This document shows positions 1 through 14,056 of a DNA stretch of 64,000 nucleotides, piece by piece (position 1 is the first letter of the stretch; every line of letters begins with the position of its first letter). This stretch comes from Hirudinaria manillensis (taxonomy: Eukaryota > Annelida > Clitellata > Hirudinida > Hirudinidae): assembly GCA_034509925.1 (NCBI GenBank), contig CM067538.1, positions 310,001-374,000 of the forward strand, in the 5' to 3' direction. Under the pieces are notes generated by a model. It was not told the origin of the DNA and did no database searches. It saw only the letters and a list, made by a program, of their open reading frames with translations. The position numbers were made by a program, and so were the translations under genes.

Positions 1-65
1 CAATTATTATTGATTTATTGAACAGAGATTTAGGAACAACTTGGAAAAGACAAGGTTTTCTCAGA

Positions 66-283
66 GATGGATGGATGGATGGATGGATGTATGGGTGGGT
101 GGGTGGATGGATGGATGTATGGGTGGATGGATGGATGGGTGGATAGATGGATGGATGGATGGATGGATGGATGGATGGATGGATGGATGGATGGATGGAT
201 GGATGGATGGATGGATGGATGGATGGATGGATGGAGGGATGGATGGATGGATGGATGGATGGATGGATGGATGGATGGATGGA
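66..283. repeat. (TGGA)n microsatellite
   Basis: About 218 bp of nearly perfect TGGA tetranucleotide repeat with a few TGTA and TGGG variants at its left end. It produces long open frames on both strands (repeating Met-Asp-Gly-Trp or Ser-Ile-His-Pro) that are repeat translations, not genes. The same motif in the same orientation recurs in the DDR introns at the other end of the window. Confidence 0.95.
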
Positions 284-2698
<2,415 letters not shown>

Positions 2699-2945
2699 TT
2701 TTCTTTCGTCCTTCGGAAACTGAGTAAGTAAGATTCTTAAATTCTATGTTGATGGCCCTGTTCGGAGGCAGGCATTCCATGCCCACCTCGTTCGATAATA
2801 AAGTGGACGAATCAAGGGTCTTCATAGAACGGGACACCCCATCTTCTCCTACGAGGTACTGCCCAGGAGGGACAAACTTGCCCCCTTGTTGGGCACTGGT
2901 TTTGATCAGAGGAACTTGGACTTGTATGGAGAGGAGTTCAGCCAT
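2699..2945 (-). CDS. ABCG1: ABCG1/ABCG4-like ABC half-transporter, first coding exon (partial gene)
   Basis: Seen: a minus-strand ATG at 2943-2945 with an in-frame stop (TAA) four codons upstream, then 82 codons ending in a GTGAGA donor at 2698. The translation carries LPPNRAINIEF followed by KNLTYSVSEGRKK. In ABCG1 and ABCG4 the cytoplasmic ATPase domain opens with almost the same words (LPRRPAVNIEF... then LSYSV-EG...RKK), so this is the N-terminal leader and first strand of the nucleotide-binding domain. Family role: ABCG1/4 are half-transporters that dimerise to export sterols. The Walker A, signature and membrane exons are not in this window, so function rests on one exon. It could also be another ABCG subgroup. 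It sits head-to-head with the calcium sensor gene 1.3 kb away. Confidence 0.65.
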
Positions 2946-4286
2946 TGGTGCAGATTACTTCACATTCGGAGACAAAGAAATGTTATTCTCAAAACAATTG
3001 CGCGTGTCTAAAGCGCAGCAGAAAACTTGATTCAAATTTCGTCCGTAACAGTTTACGATTAGACAAAGAAAACCAAAAACATCATAGCGGGGTATAAATT
3101 AAAATTACAGGAAAAAATAATTGCTTCAGTAATTTTTACAATTATTGTCGTGCAGACACCCCGCAGAACACTCCTATCTCGTCTTTCTCAGCAACAACTC
3201 TCACCGCCGACTTTATACCTCGCCATCATAGTCGCATACAGCGCAGCATAATTCGTACGCCAGAGAAAATTTGCATATATTAGCCATTAAAAAATAAATT
3301 TAACATTGATTACTAGAGTTGTAGTTTATTGAAAATAAAAATTATCAATTTCTTCAATTAATCTCTCCTTCAAGCACATACGCGGCAGCCCCCCACCCGC
3401 TATTTTTTATTTCATTGAATTTTAAGTTGTCCCTTAAGAACGCAGCTATAAATTTATGGTTAATTTTTAAGCTTTAGACCAATTCATTTTTTATCCGCAA
3501 TTTTTATGGAAATTACGTCAACAGCAGAGGAAGGTCGAAAATAATTCACTAGTTAGCAGAAACGATCCTTCGTTTGAGAGGTCTGGGGGCTCTTAAAAAA
3601 TAATTCAAGGAAAGCCACAAATCTGATTAAAATGCAACAAAACAAATTCAATGCATGAGAGAAAAACTAAAACCCCAATTGTTTCAGTTGAACGCTGGAG
3701 TCAGTAATGGAACCCCCACACAAAAAGCAAACGCCGAGAAATGATCCTAGCTATCAACAAAACATTTTTGGTGATCGGCTTTTTCTGAGACTACCAAATC
3801 GATACCAGACCCTGATCACTCTTTGAAAATTAGTTCCATTTACCGAAGTGAACGCTTAAAATAATCATCACTAGGATTCGGAGCCCAAAATTTAAAAAAA
3901 AAGCATTTCTAGAATGGTTCTCACAAATTATCGAATCATTGAATGGAACCTGTTCAATGGATACTTTCTAAACCAATGTGCTAAGCGGATGAAATAGACA
4001 ATTAGTTCTTTCTCTAGTTTGTTTCAGTGCACTGAAAACTGTCAATCATATGGATATACTAATATATTCTATGCCTATTTAGCGTCCACTTTTCTCATGA
4101 TTTCGATTTTGTTTACAGCAATCGGCATTAAAAACGCGTCTTAAGAGATTAATTTCGTTCATTTGATTAAACGAATTGAACTCAATCCAGGACAATCAAC
4201 GAGAAAATAGATTTGGGACTATAAATTGGGCCCGTCAAAGACCCGTTTCGTAGAGTTCAATGAAATTGATAATTCAACGACTTCAA
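2946..4286. promoter_or_regulatory. Divergent intergenic region between ABCG-like and calcium sensor genes
   Basis: The 1.34 kb between the two start codons must contain both promoters and 5' UTRs. I see AT-rich sequence without a clear TATA box at a convincing distance and without a conserved motif I can name. No ORF here looks coding. Confidence 0.4.
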
Positions 4287-4917
4287 ATGGGAAAGAATTC
4301 GAGTAAGTTGGCGCCAGAAACGATCCAGGATCTTAAATCCAAGACGGATTTCACGAACGAAGAGATCAACAAATGGCACAAAGTTTTCATGAAGGAAATT
4401 CCAAGCGGTAAAGTGACTCTGCAAGAATTCCAAAACATTTACTCTCAAATATTTCCACTGGGCGATGCCAGTCAATTTTCCGCTCATGCGTTTAAAGTCT
4501 TCGACGCAAACCGCGACGGAACGATGGATTTCAGGGAATTTCTGTATGCCCTCAATTTGGGCAGAGCTGGTAACAGCGACGAAAAACTCAAATGGGCTTT
4601 CAAGATGTACGACGCCGACGGGGACGGATTTATTTCTCAAACGGAGATGAAAGAAATGTCGGAGGTGCATTTTGAAACTATTTTTTTTAATAACATCTAC
4701 CTGTAATTAATTATGATTAATATTTTAATAGGCTTTATATAAAATGGTGATGCCGAAATTTCGTAGCGACGTTAAACACCAAAAAAGAATTGACGATATT
4801 TTCAAAATGTTGGATGCGAACAACGACGGGAAAATAACTCTGGATGAATTTATGGAAGGAGCCAAAAAAGACTCTTTTATAAAGGAAGTAATATCTTTTA
4901 CATGGGCCACTTTGTAA
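4287..4917 (+). CDS. Neuronal calcium sensor (hippocalcin/VILIP/neurocalcin family)
   Basis: Two exons: 4287-4664 and 4732-4917 (GT-AG, phase 0), 187 aa; family members are about 190 aa. I chose the ATG at 4287 rather than the in-frame one at 4260, because it gives the N-myristoylation start MGKNSSKL that is typical of the family (hippocalcin begins MGKQNSKL). Four EF-hands: the first is degenerate (EIPSGKVTLQE), as in all NCS proteins. The loops at residues 73-84 (DANRDGTMDFRE), 109-120 (DADGDGFISQTE) and 154-165 (DANNDGKITLDE) keep all Ca-binding positions. Family role: a Ca2+/myristoyl switch that moves to membranes and tunes receptors, channels or guanylate cyclases. The C-terminus (EVISFTWATL) differs from the vertebrate proteins, so I do not assign a subfamily. 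Confidence 0.9.
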
Positions 4918-6999
4918 GCAAATCGTTACATATCGATTTTAAATCCACTTTTAAAATATACAAATCGACGTGCAAGGCGTCCCCTTGCGAAATTGTGATA
5001 AGCGGTTAGCCGCCGAACTTTTTTATTTTGTTTTTTCAGTCGATTCCGTTCGTTATATTAGTTTTATGTAAGACGTGCAAGGCACCGCCTTGAGAAAAAT
5101 ATTGACAGAGGATAGAGTTCGTACTCTTCCGAGACTTTGTTGTAGCGGTTTGTTGAATGTTCTTTTAAGCTATTGGATTTAGTCAGTGTTTTTGCTTATG
5201 ACGGTCATCAAGATGGCACCTAATCGTCTCGTATACTTTCGTATACAACGTGAAATTATGTTTTTGATGGTCCTCAAGTGGGAAAGCTAGTAGATCTTCG
5301 TCCTTTCAAAAAAGATGCATTTTCCCGAAACTTTTTTTCATTCATTGAATGCAAAGCACAGCCTTGAGAAAGTCTTTTGTTTGGATGTCTCACAAAATTA
5401 TGATATAATCTGCCTCGTGAAGCCATTGCTAAGACAATTTTATTGCTAGTAATAACTTTTTTACGACGCAATTCAAGTTAATTGGATCTAAATTTATATT
5501 TAAGAAAAGTGTACATTAATTTCAAAGGTGCCTTGATATCTGAAAGTTGCGTTGGACTTGCTAACAATTAGATTCAATTACTTTTTCTGCCGAAGCAACT
5601 TGTCAAGAATTGAAAATTCCGGATGTCGTTATGTAGGAAACCTATGGACCGGTAAAAGTACATTTACGTTGTTAGGAAAGATCACACGCAACATAATTGA
5701 ATCGACCGATCTTTTTAAAAAGGCAAACGTCGCGAAACAAGTAAAATGTTGTTGTGGACGGCAAACTCAAATGAACTTCGAGAACCCACAAGAAGTTTAT
5801 GCAATCAAACTATGGTTTGGTTACGCAATAAATATCAACGAAGGGTCAGATCGGATGCAACTTCCTGATTTTCGGCTCCATCTTGATTCATTGAATATTT
5901 AATATTGAATATTTAATATTTTGCCAGTTGAAAACTGCTATTCGGTTTGTAAGAAGTAGTCACAGGTCACAAAAATATGTTCTCGTTGAATTCATCTGGA
6001 ATGATTGACAACGTCAACAATGTTTTTATCAACACCTACAATCATTAAACACCGATAGCACAAATACGTATCAGAAAATGTCCACTCAACTTTTAGAAAA
6101 TACTTGGGAAGCAAGGAGAACAGCTGACTTCGCGAAGCACAATTTAACTAATAATCCATTTAACTTCGTAATTGCATATTAAAATATCCTCATCGTGAAA
6201 AACATTCAATGACCAGGTAAGGTCAATGGAACATCGGATTGAAATCACAAAACAAGAGGGGATGATAAAGTACATACTTTTCATGATGTCTTACGTATGT
6301 CTTACCATGCAATATGTTTGCTCGACAAGAAACAATATGTCTCCTCTTATCTGCTGCACTTCCAATACACAGTGTTTTTAGTAGTACAAGAGATTTCTAG
6401 GTACAAAGATCAAGCAGTACATGCGAAGTATTTTGGAAAACCTTTGGAAGCATACAATTAAAAATTAACCGATTGCAAACATTTTGCAACAAATCAGATC
6501 AAATCAGATCTTTTTAAGTCAAAAAAATTAAGACACCTGGTGTAGCAGACGAAAAGTTAATTTAAACATAAACATCTTTGAACTTAAACAGGAAGCTGTT
6601 CGTCGTCTTCATGGAGATCGATTTTGTTGAACACCGCACGGGAAAATATGGAATTCGCAAAACATTATAAATGCTAAAATAATAAATGCTCGTATTATTA
6701 TTCCAATACGGGATCCAATTTCATGTGAGGTCCAAGGACATAAGCAAGGAAAATACTCACAGAATAAAATTTGCAAATGAAATTTGCTAAATTTACTGGC
6801 GACATCTGCCCTCGAAAGCTGGAGTTGGAAGCAGAGAAGGAATTCTTTTCTCTTTTTCATTCACTTTTATACTTTTATTCACTTTTTATTATAATAATAA
6901 TAATAATAACAACAATAATAATAATAGTAACAATAACAATGATATTAATAATAATAATTAAAAAAAAACAGAACAAAAAAAAGGTCTCCAAAAATATCT
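4918..6999. other. Convergent intergenic region, no supported gene
   Basis: This lies between the stop codons of the calcium sensor (plus) and the claudin-like gene (minus), so it should hold both 3' UTRs. A 116-codon plus ORF at 5552-5902 has no family resemblance that I recognise, and its composition is like the flanking non-coding DNA. An ATT/AAT microsatellite lies at about 6888-6962. Confidence 0.5.
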
Positions 7000-9183
7000 T
7001 CATACTCTGACATCGTCGTCGTCGTCATCATCGTCGTAACCACAGAGTTTCTTGAGCGACCCGACGATGTCATCGATGCACATGCAGATGGCAGCAGCAA
7101 GAAACAAAATGGACGAGAAGCAGCCAAGGCCGAAAGCGTAGCTGAGGAAATATGGCGACATTTTGTACACAACGTGCATCCCAACACCGTACAGGATGTG
7201 ACTCAGTGCCGTGGCCAGACCTTTAAATAGGACAAAAAGTATTATTATTTTTATTATTATTATTATTCTATTATTATTATTATTATTATTATCCCCTATA
7301 ATAAATTCGTGTTTTATTACATTAAAGACGTTTTTCCTAGTTATGAAGGCATTTTAGTTTGTCCATCTCACCACAAATGAAGTTTATTTCTCCAGCAGAA
7401 TTGAAATAATAAATCTTCTTTCCCAGAGTGGTTGAACACAATCCCAAGAAAGACAGAACGTTGGACAGCGTACCGAAGAAGAGAGCGGTCACCAATAGGC
7501 CTATTACCGTTGTCATCCACACTTGATGTAAATGTTCAGAGAAATAAGTTATAATTTATAAATTTATTGACATTAATATTTTTATCCGTCAAAAAAATCG
7601 AAATTTTCCAAAAAGCTAACAATTATTGTTTCCTTGCAGATATTTCTACACGCTGATATCATTATCAGGTATCATTTTGTTACTTTTCATACTAAAAGTC
7701 CGAAAGTCAGCTCCCATAATTTGAAGTTTAATTAAAACAAATATCCACCTAATTGTCTTAATGTGACTTTAAAGGATGCCAACGAAATTGGGTCATCAAT
7801 CAAACAGCACCAATCAACCGACACCAATCAGGAATCAACCAGTGGAATTGGTATTGGGTCAAACTTACGAGGTCGTTTGCTTTCGCAACTCTCTTCTAGG
7901 TCGGTTTCTGTCTCGTTATAATGACACATGCTCCAAATTCCGATCCTAAATTCTTAGATTAAAAAAAAACAAATGAATAAATAAATGTGTAAAAATACTA
8001 TTTTAATGAACGAATTAATTAAATTAATTGCCATGGATATGTCTTGTTGTTGATAAATTATTATTAAATGACTTTATTTATGCAATTGAAGAAAATGTTG
8101 ATATTGTTTTGTCGTTCATTGGGAAATTATTTTCAGCTGGGATTTGCAAGAAGACTGGATTATTGATCAAATGATGGTAAGAAGATTATTTATAGTGCCG
8201 TCCTGCTTTGTTTATGTACGCCATGTTTCTATCGTTGCGGGATCGGCATCCGCAAGCAAACTTTCATTAAAACCATCAAATCAAGCAAGCGGATGATACG
8301 CAGCGGATTGACCTTCTCATAGATAAAAGGATGAAGTGGAAGATGATACTTCTTTGAAAATAAAGCTGTCACATTTGTTTTTATCGTCTCGTATTTATTA
8401 TCTTTGTAAAGTCAAAATGTGTAAAAGGAGTGTGTGGTTTATAGTTATTGTTGAGAAAAACTCATTTTATAATTGATTATGGTTAAAGTTAAGGCTATGG
8501 GTAAAGTTAGGGTTGGGGCTAGGGTTAGGATGGGTTTAGTGTTTGATGTTTACGTCGATAATTAATCGTTTCATGCCGTTACTTTTTATTGTGTTAAAAT
8601 ATGTAAAAGTGAACGTATAAAAATGCAATGCTTAATTGTTTAAAAAGTCGTTTTATGACTGGTTAGGGTTAATGCAGAGGCTGGGGTTAGGGTTATGGCT
8701 AGGGTTAGGTTAGGGTTGGTGTTTACGTTGATAATCATTCATTTCATAGCTGTTATTACTTTTATAATGTTAGCGTGAATAAAAGTGAGCGTCATCTATA
8801 AACTATAGCATCTATAATCTGTAACATCCGTAAAGTGCGTTATATAATTGTTGAATAAACTCGTTTTATTGGGGTTACTATTAGGGCTAGGGTTAGGTTT
8901 CGGTTATGGTAAATGCTAAGGCTTATGTTAGGGTTGTAGTTATCGTCAAACTTTACGTCAAAGAATCCAGCCAACCTCTGCCAGCCATCCAATTCTCACT
9001 CGAGGCAGCCACGCAACCGAGCAGGAAAGCACAGAAAGAGGACAGTTGACCGCAGTACCTAAATGGCCGCCACGTGGTCATTTCCCTCTCGAACCTGAGG
9101 TCATCGTTCCTCTTGGAATGGTGATGATGATGATGATTGGCGTGCTGACACGACCTGAACTTGAAGAAGGATCGCATGGCCAT
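7000..9183 (-). CDS. Claudin/PMP22-superfamily four-transmembrane protein
   Basis: Four exons read leftward: 9183-8957, 7945-7869, 7521-7372, 7220-7000; all GT-AG and in frame, 224 aa. It has the claudin-family plan: a cytoplasmic N-terminus with a His6 run (about residues 17-22), TM1 around FCAFLLGCVAASS, then an extracellular loop with the signature W65...GIW(78-80)-SM-C83...C96. The loop has an N-glycosylation sequon (NET). TM2 follows at about 106-128, then TM3 around LATALSHILYGVGMHVVY and TM4 around LSYAFGLGCFSSILFLAAA. The tail is basic and then has eight Asp, ending VRV. Family role: junction or membrane-organising proteins. I cannot place it among claudins, TMEM47-like or EMP-like groups. 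The ATG at 9183 has A at -3 and G at +4. Intron 1 is about 1 kb and contains the TTAGGG-like repeat. Confidence 0.75.
8380..8950. repeat. Decayed tandem repeat with TTAGGG-like blocks
   Basis: About three diverged copies of a 170-220 bp unit. Each copy has a GTTTACGT(C/T)GATAAT start (about 8548 and 8721), an AAACTCNTTTTAT-type stretch (about 8455, 8640, 8855) and a block rich in GGGTTAGGG/GGCTAGGGTTAGG (8505-8530, 8662-8720, 8873-8935). It lies in intron 1 of the claudin-like gene and stops right at the donor of exon 1. The G-rich blocks resemble degenerate interstitial telomeric repeat, but simple motif similarity could also explain them. Confidence 0.7.
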
Positions 9184-11584
9184 TGTTCTTCGTTCTTCTG
9201 GTTCGGTTCGAGGACGTTCAGAACGCTGAGGTTGTCATGACAATCGTTTGTTTATGGGGATTTTCAATGTTCCAAAGATGTCGCTTTAATAAAGTTTTTT
9301 TTTTTGGTTCAGTTTATCTGTCTATTTTCTGTAAAATCTCCAGAATTGCTTGAAGTACTGAAGATTCGTTAATCTGTTTTGACGATAATAAAACGTAATT
9401 AAAATAATTAGTGATCAATTTTTGTTCTATTAATGCTATCAATAAAGTTCCAGAAATATTAATAAATGTTAAAACAACGTCATCTGTTATTAGAAATTAT
9501 GGTTTAAATTTAGCTACAATTAGAATATTTTTACAAATATTATGTTATAATAAACCTATAATTATGTTATAATAATAATAATAATAATAATATTAAGTGT
9601 GTCTTTGCATAGATTCATCACTACCCAATCATTATCGCTGTTATTGTTATTGATATTATTGTTGATATTATCAGAAAATATTACTATTGATAATGTTATT
9701 ATTATTATTATCATCGATATTATTATTATTATTGATATTGTTATTGATAATATTATCAGATATATCCGACCGAGAAGACTTCCAAGCGATGCCTTCTGCT
9801 TCCAATGGAAATGTGCAGATTTCTGCTCCAACGTACGTACAACGTGAGATGGTACAGCTCGTGTTTACATGGATACGTTGCCAGGCAGACAGGTGAGATG
9901 CTGATGCTGGAGAAGGGGAGAGGTGGAATGCATGGAGCATTATTACGCATTCATGCATCTCTGCTTGATGGTGGTTATGATGATGATGGTGGGCAGAGTA
10001 TGAGGTGAGCACGAGGTGGATTTATTATAGTAAATATATAAAAATTTTGTAGTTTATAGATTCAATAAAGCGGTTTTAGTTAAAATTAATTCAACTCAAT
10101 CAATGCACCTCAATAGTAATATTGTTATTTTTATTATTTATAATAATATTAAACATTTATTATTAACATAGGAAAACAAAAAGAACGTGAAAACGCGGTG
10201 GAAAATGTGGAGTGATTTTCATCTCAGAAACCCTTGAAGTGGCTTCTCCAGGAACGATGGAATGAGCTGAAAATGGGAAAATGGAAGAAAGGTTGGATGG
10301 ATGGAAGATGGATGGAAGGATTGAAAAGAGTTGGGGAAATTCCGGGCAAAAGGAATCCAAAACTCTAAGTAAAGGCCAACGTTTTTGATGCCCAGACATG
10401 AAAAGCACAACGAACAGCACAAGTGAACACCTGCACTCAAAAATGAGATCGTGAGCTGGAAAAGAGAGAGGACTTTGTTTGGAAACTTGCTACTTACTAC
10501 GTATGAATTCAAATATGCTAAGCGTTTCTGAAATATTAGTGAAAGAAATCTCTTTTAATTGAGCAATCATTGATGATTGATTGGCAGGTGATTGATTGCA
10601 AATGATTGCAAAGTGATTGCAAAGTGATTGCAAAGTGATTGAGTGGTTGATTGGCTGGAACTGGTTGTTATGGTTACGTGCTGGTTATACGGTGGTTATG
10701 TTGTGGTTATGTCATCATGCCAGCGTTTATTTGCAAACTTTACAGCCGATCAAATCTTTATTCCGCAAAAATTTAGTTTTTACTTTGTTTTTGTCAAACA
10801 AACTCCAGTTAAGTAAGGCTTCTTGTTTTATTAAAAATATTTCATATTTATTTCGAAAATATTTTTTTAATTCACCGAATTATCGACTTTAAGGGTTTTT
10901 CCAGCCAAAGTTATTTTGAGATGCTTTCGACTTTCATTTGTCCAAATTTTATGTTTTTTGTTGTTCTGCTCTGAATTTAGTATGATGGCATTAAAAATTA
11001 TGCGTTAAAAATTGTATGTTAAAATGTTTATGTAATAAAAATATAAATAAAAATATATTAAAACTGTAGAAAGATATTAAATCGCTGTTGTTCGAGTTGC
11101 GAGTTCCAATGTGTCTTGTTGGTTGCACTGCATTTTATAGACTTTACCGATAAACTTAAATTTAAAGCAAATAAGGCAACACTGTGATCATCATCATCAT
11201 GATCATCATCGTTATTATTCTAATCATAATCATCATCATCATGATCATCATCGTTATTATTCTAATCATAATCATCATCATCAGCATCACTGACACACGA
11301 GAATAAAAACGAAATGACTTTAAAAGAGATTACTAAAACTAACAACCAATAATTAATTAACATATGGAAATCCTCCTTTTCCGAGCTATATTTAGATGCA
11401 AGCAAGTTTAAAAATAAAAAGGAAAATCCGAATGGCTAATTATAGCTTGTATTGGTAAGCAGATCACGCACTCATTTTTCACCAGTTCGACCCAATCGCC
11501 ATCATGACATTCTCAGAAATGAACTGCCCAATCAGAACACGACTCTCTTCTTTCGACCGGATCTTCGACCAACGACCGCCTGGC
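9184..11584. other. Repeat-rich intergenic region, no supported gene
   Basis: Upstream of the claudin-like gene. It holds ATT/AAT and GAT microsatellites (about 9571-9600 and 9640-9770) and three GTGATTGCAAA-type repeats near 10588-10645. A duplicated 48-bp unit lies at 11187-11284. Several 60-110-codon ORFs overlap on both strands at 9562-10012 and 10163-10512, but they run through these repeats or lack any family pattern. Confidence 0.5.
11187..11284. repeat. Duplicated 48-bp CAT-rich unit
   Basis: Two nearly identical copies of a unit of the form ATCATCATCATGATCATC followed by ATCGTTATTATTCTAATCATA stand side by side, within a wider CAT trinucleotide tract. Confidence 0.8.
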
Positions 11585-11920
11585 TTACAACTGCTTGAGG
11601 TTGCTGAGGGCGGAGTCAGGCTTGTAGAAGATGAAGGTCAAGGTGTTCTGATTCTCCTGGACTCCTTTTCCAAGGAAGGCTTGAAGATCGGACTTGTAGG
11701 TGATCTTCAGGGTCAATTCACCCCTCGGGCCCGCCATCTTGAATTCGAGGTCCTTTCCGTGGGGCACCGGGGCCTCGGGAAGGTCAAAAGAGACGCTGCT
11801 CAGGGGGAATCTGAGGCTGATCTTCTTGTCTTGAACTGTGCACGATCCGAGGATGGGCAGAGACTGGGCTGCCATCGGCATGGACAGGTACATGGTAGCA
11901 ATGCCTTCGTAGTTGGTCAT
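11585..11920 (-). CDS. Unrecognised 111-aa single-exon ORF
   Basis: A minus-strand ATG (11918-11920) opens 111 codons to a TAA at 11585. The composition differs sharply from its surroundings: GC-richer, with a preference for C or G at third codon positions, as in the real genes of the window. The opposite strand has a 143-codon ORF (11504-11935), but this strand gives the more protein-like translation: alternating hydrophobic strand-like segments (KKISLRFPLSSVSFDLPEAP, then GELTLKITYKSDL, then NTLTFIFY), with no signal peptide or membrane segment. I do not recognise a family. A possible AG acceptor lies just 5' of the ATG, so it could be the last exon of a longer gene. Confidence 0.45.
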   Translation of the reverse strand: MTNYEGIATMYLSMPMAAQSLPILGSCTVQDKKISLRFPLSSVSFDLPEAPVPHGKDLEFKMAGPRGELTLKITYKSDLQAFLGKGVQENQNTLTFIFYKPDSALSNLKQL

Positions 11921-12581
11921 CTTCTGTTTTCATGAATATTCAGCATTTGTTAGGAAATTCAAATTTAATATGAAGACTTGGAATTTAATTTTAGACTCTT
12001 GTTTCAAGAGTTTGTCTTAATGCATGCGAATGTTTTCGATAATTTTATAACTATTGCCAAGTATTAATAAATGATCTTTATTCAAATTTAAAATATTGTA
12101 TTGTATTGTATTGTACATGTGCTTATTGCATCGTGCGATGGTTACGTCAAAGATCCAAAGTAAACATGGGTTAAATATAACATAAACATTGGTTAAACAT
12201 AACATAAACAAGGGAAGAGGAAAAGTGAATCAAGTTGGAATCAATGTTCGACTTGTTTATCGACAGAACATCCGCTGACTAATTTATGCCTAAATGCTTA
12301 AAGAACGTCTAAACTCTTGAAGTAATAAGTTAAATGATAAATCTTACTGGTTAGTTGTTGTTAGTCCCGGATAACTGGAATCAAGCTCAGGTAAGACAAG
12401 AAGAAGCCTTCTCTGTGTCTGGGAGTTTCCCTGCTTTTATAAGCATCGTCTGGTAGGCCTGCCGAGTTTCTGCTCGCCTTGTTCTTGTTAGTTCTTGCTT
12501 CCAAGAACGCAGGTGGAGAGCGAGTGAGGATGTGGAAAGAGCTATTTTGGGAATTTTGTCTGTGGATCACTGCGTGGATTT

Positions 12582-12654
12582 ACTTGGTCGTGATCGAGTG
12601 GTTCGCGTTCCACAATCGAACGATCTCGTGTTCGAGACCCGGCTCGAGTCGCCA
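12582..12654 (+). repeat. tRNA-like, SINE-head-like relic
   Basis: A box-A-like TGATCGAGTGG (12591-12601) and a perfect box-B GTTCGAGAC (12630-12638) are spaced as in tRNA genes. Between them is a perfect 5-bp stem with 7-nt loop (CGTTC-CACAATC-GAACG, 12606-12622) at the anticodon-arm position. Against a working tRNA: the base 5' of the anticodon is A instead of U, the T stem has a mismatch, and the putative acceptor stem pairs poorly. Most likely the head of an old tRNA-derived SINE or a pseudo-tRNA. Confidence 0.4.
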
Positions 12655-13868
12655 GAGAGCTTGGAAAACCCGAGGAAATGATTTCGCAATTGCCCAAATG
12701 CGTGACACTTGAAACACTTGAAACATTCGAGTTTTGGATGTATTGGATGAACGTGGAGCGTGGCAAACGAGCAGACGATTTGTTTTGCTATGGCAAGTCT
12801 GAGGGCAGACAGGAATGGAATTTTTCCGCTTCCTACGCATTCCCGGCGTCCTCTTTTACCTTTCAATCAACCCATCTTTTCACTTCATCCACTCCGAAGA
12901 TGGAATAAAATGGATGCACATTTGGTGCAATTGTTGCCCTGTTTACAGTTGTTTGAAGTGCATCTCTTAAGAATACAAAACATGCCCCCGATATGTGGCC
13001 CATCTGGGTACGTACGGCTTGCTTTTATAAGATTTTAATTTAATTACGAGCTGGTATTATGCATCCATATCCAAATATAAATGATATTATATTTAATAAT
13101 GTTCTCTCTCTTATTATAACCGTTAACAATAATTATTTATAATAACACGTAGTTATAAAATAATTAATCACATAAGTTTCATAATTTAGGTGGCATAACT
13201 TAGTTATACCATAAAATAGTCTATGTTCTCACGCCGCTTGTCACAAGCGGCTGTTTGGAACATTTGGGAAAATTATTTATGGTTTCCAACATCATAAAAG
13301 TCTTTCTGGGCATATTTTATTAACTTACATTAAATTATAAATTAAATTGATTTATTTGAATAATATAATTTATTACAAAGATCTTAAACTGTACCAAAGA
13401 ACCAAAAACTATGTCGAGCACCGAGCATTGATGACCAGAGACCATCCTAACACCTGTGTACACCAAGATGGCTGACCATCTGACTGATCGAAACAATATT
13501 CCTTTCAAGATTTCATCTACCTAATCCATGATGATTGCATTTCTTCATTATGAATGATGATATTTTTTAATATTTGACTATAAAAAATAATAATTAATTT
13601 TATTTTATATTATATATTTATTATTTTGTAAAGATTGCCATAACTTAACAAATGCAAGTTATAAACGATTTAAAATATGAAAAGGAATAAATAAATAATT
13701 AATTGAATAAATAAATAAATTAATTAATTAATAAATAAACAATCAAATAAATAAATGGGTAAAATGGCAACATGGTTCAAGTAGTTGCAGACAGAAACAG
13801 CAGTAAAATGTCGTAAATCAAGAAAGAAATAAGACTTTTACGAATTGGCATCGGAATGAAAACATCAC

Positions 13869-14056
13869 TTTTGCTGTGTTGTTGTTGTTGTTGTTATTGT
13901 GTTGTTACTGTTGTTGTGTTGTTGTTATTGTGTTGTTACTGTTGTTGTGTTGTTGCTGTTGTTGTGTTGTTGTTGTTATTGTGTTGTTACTGTTGTTGTG
14001 TTGTTGCTGGTGTTGTGTTGCTGCTGGTGTTATATTGTTGTTGTTGTTGTTTATCT
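13869..14056. repeat. GTT-based minisatellite
   Basis: Higher-order repeat of a unit close to GTTGTTGTTATTGTGTTGTTACTGTT, four or five copies, itself built from GTT triplets. It makes leucine/cysteine- and valine-rich open frames on the plus strand that are not genes. Confidence 0.9.

Noticed and set aside
5552-5902. 116-codon plus-strand ORF
   Set aside because: No family resemblance, background-like composition, and it lies where the calcium sensor 3' UTR is expected.
11504-11935. 143-codon plus ORF opposite the 111-aa ORF
   Set aside because: Its translation looks like a shadow (Gly/Glu/Arg-rich antisense pattern), while the minus strand has the better codon use and protein-like pattern.
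12361-13038. Cluster of 64-99-codon ORFs on both strands
   Set aside because: They overlap each other around a tRNA-like relic and give GSRTRDRSIV-type translations typical of tRNA-derived repeats.
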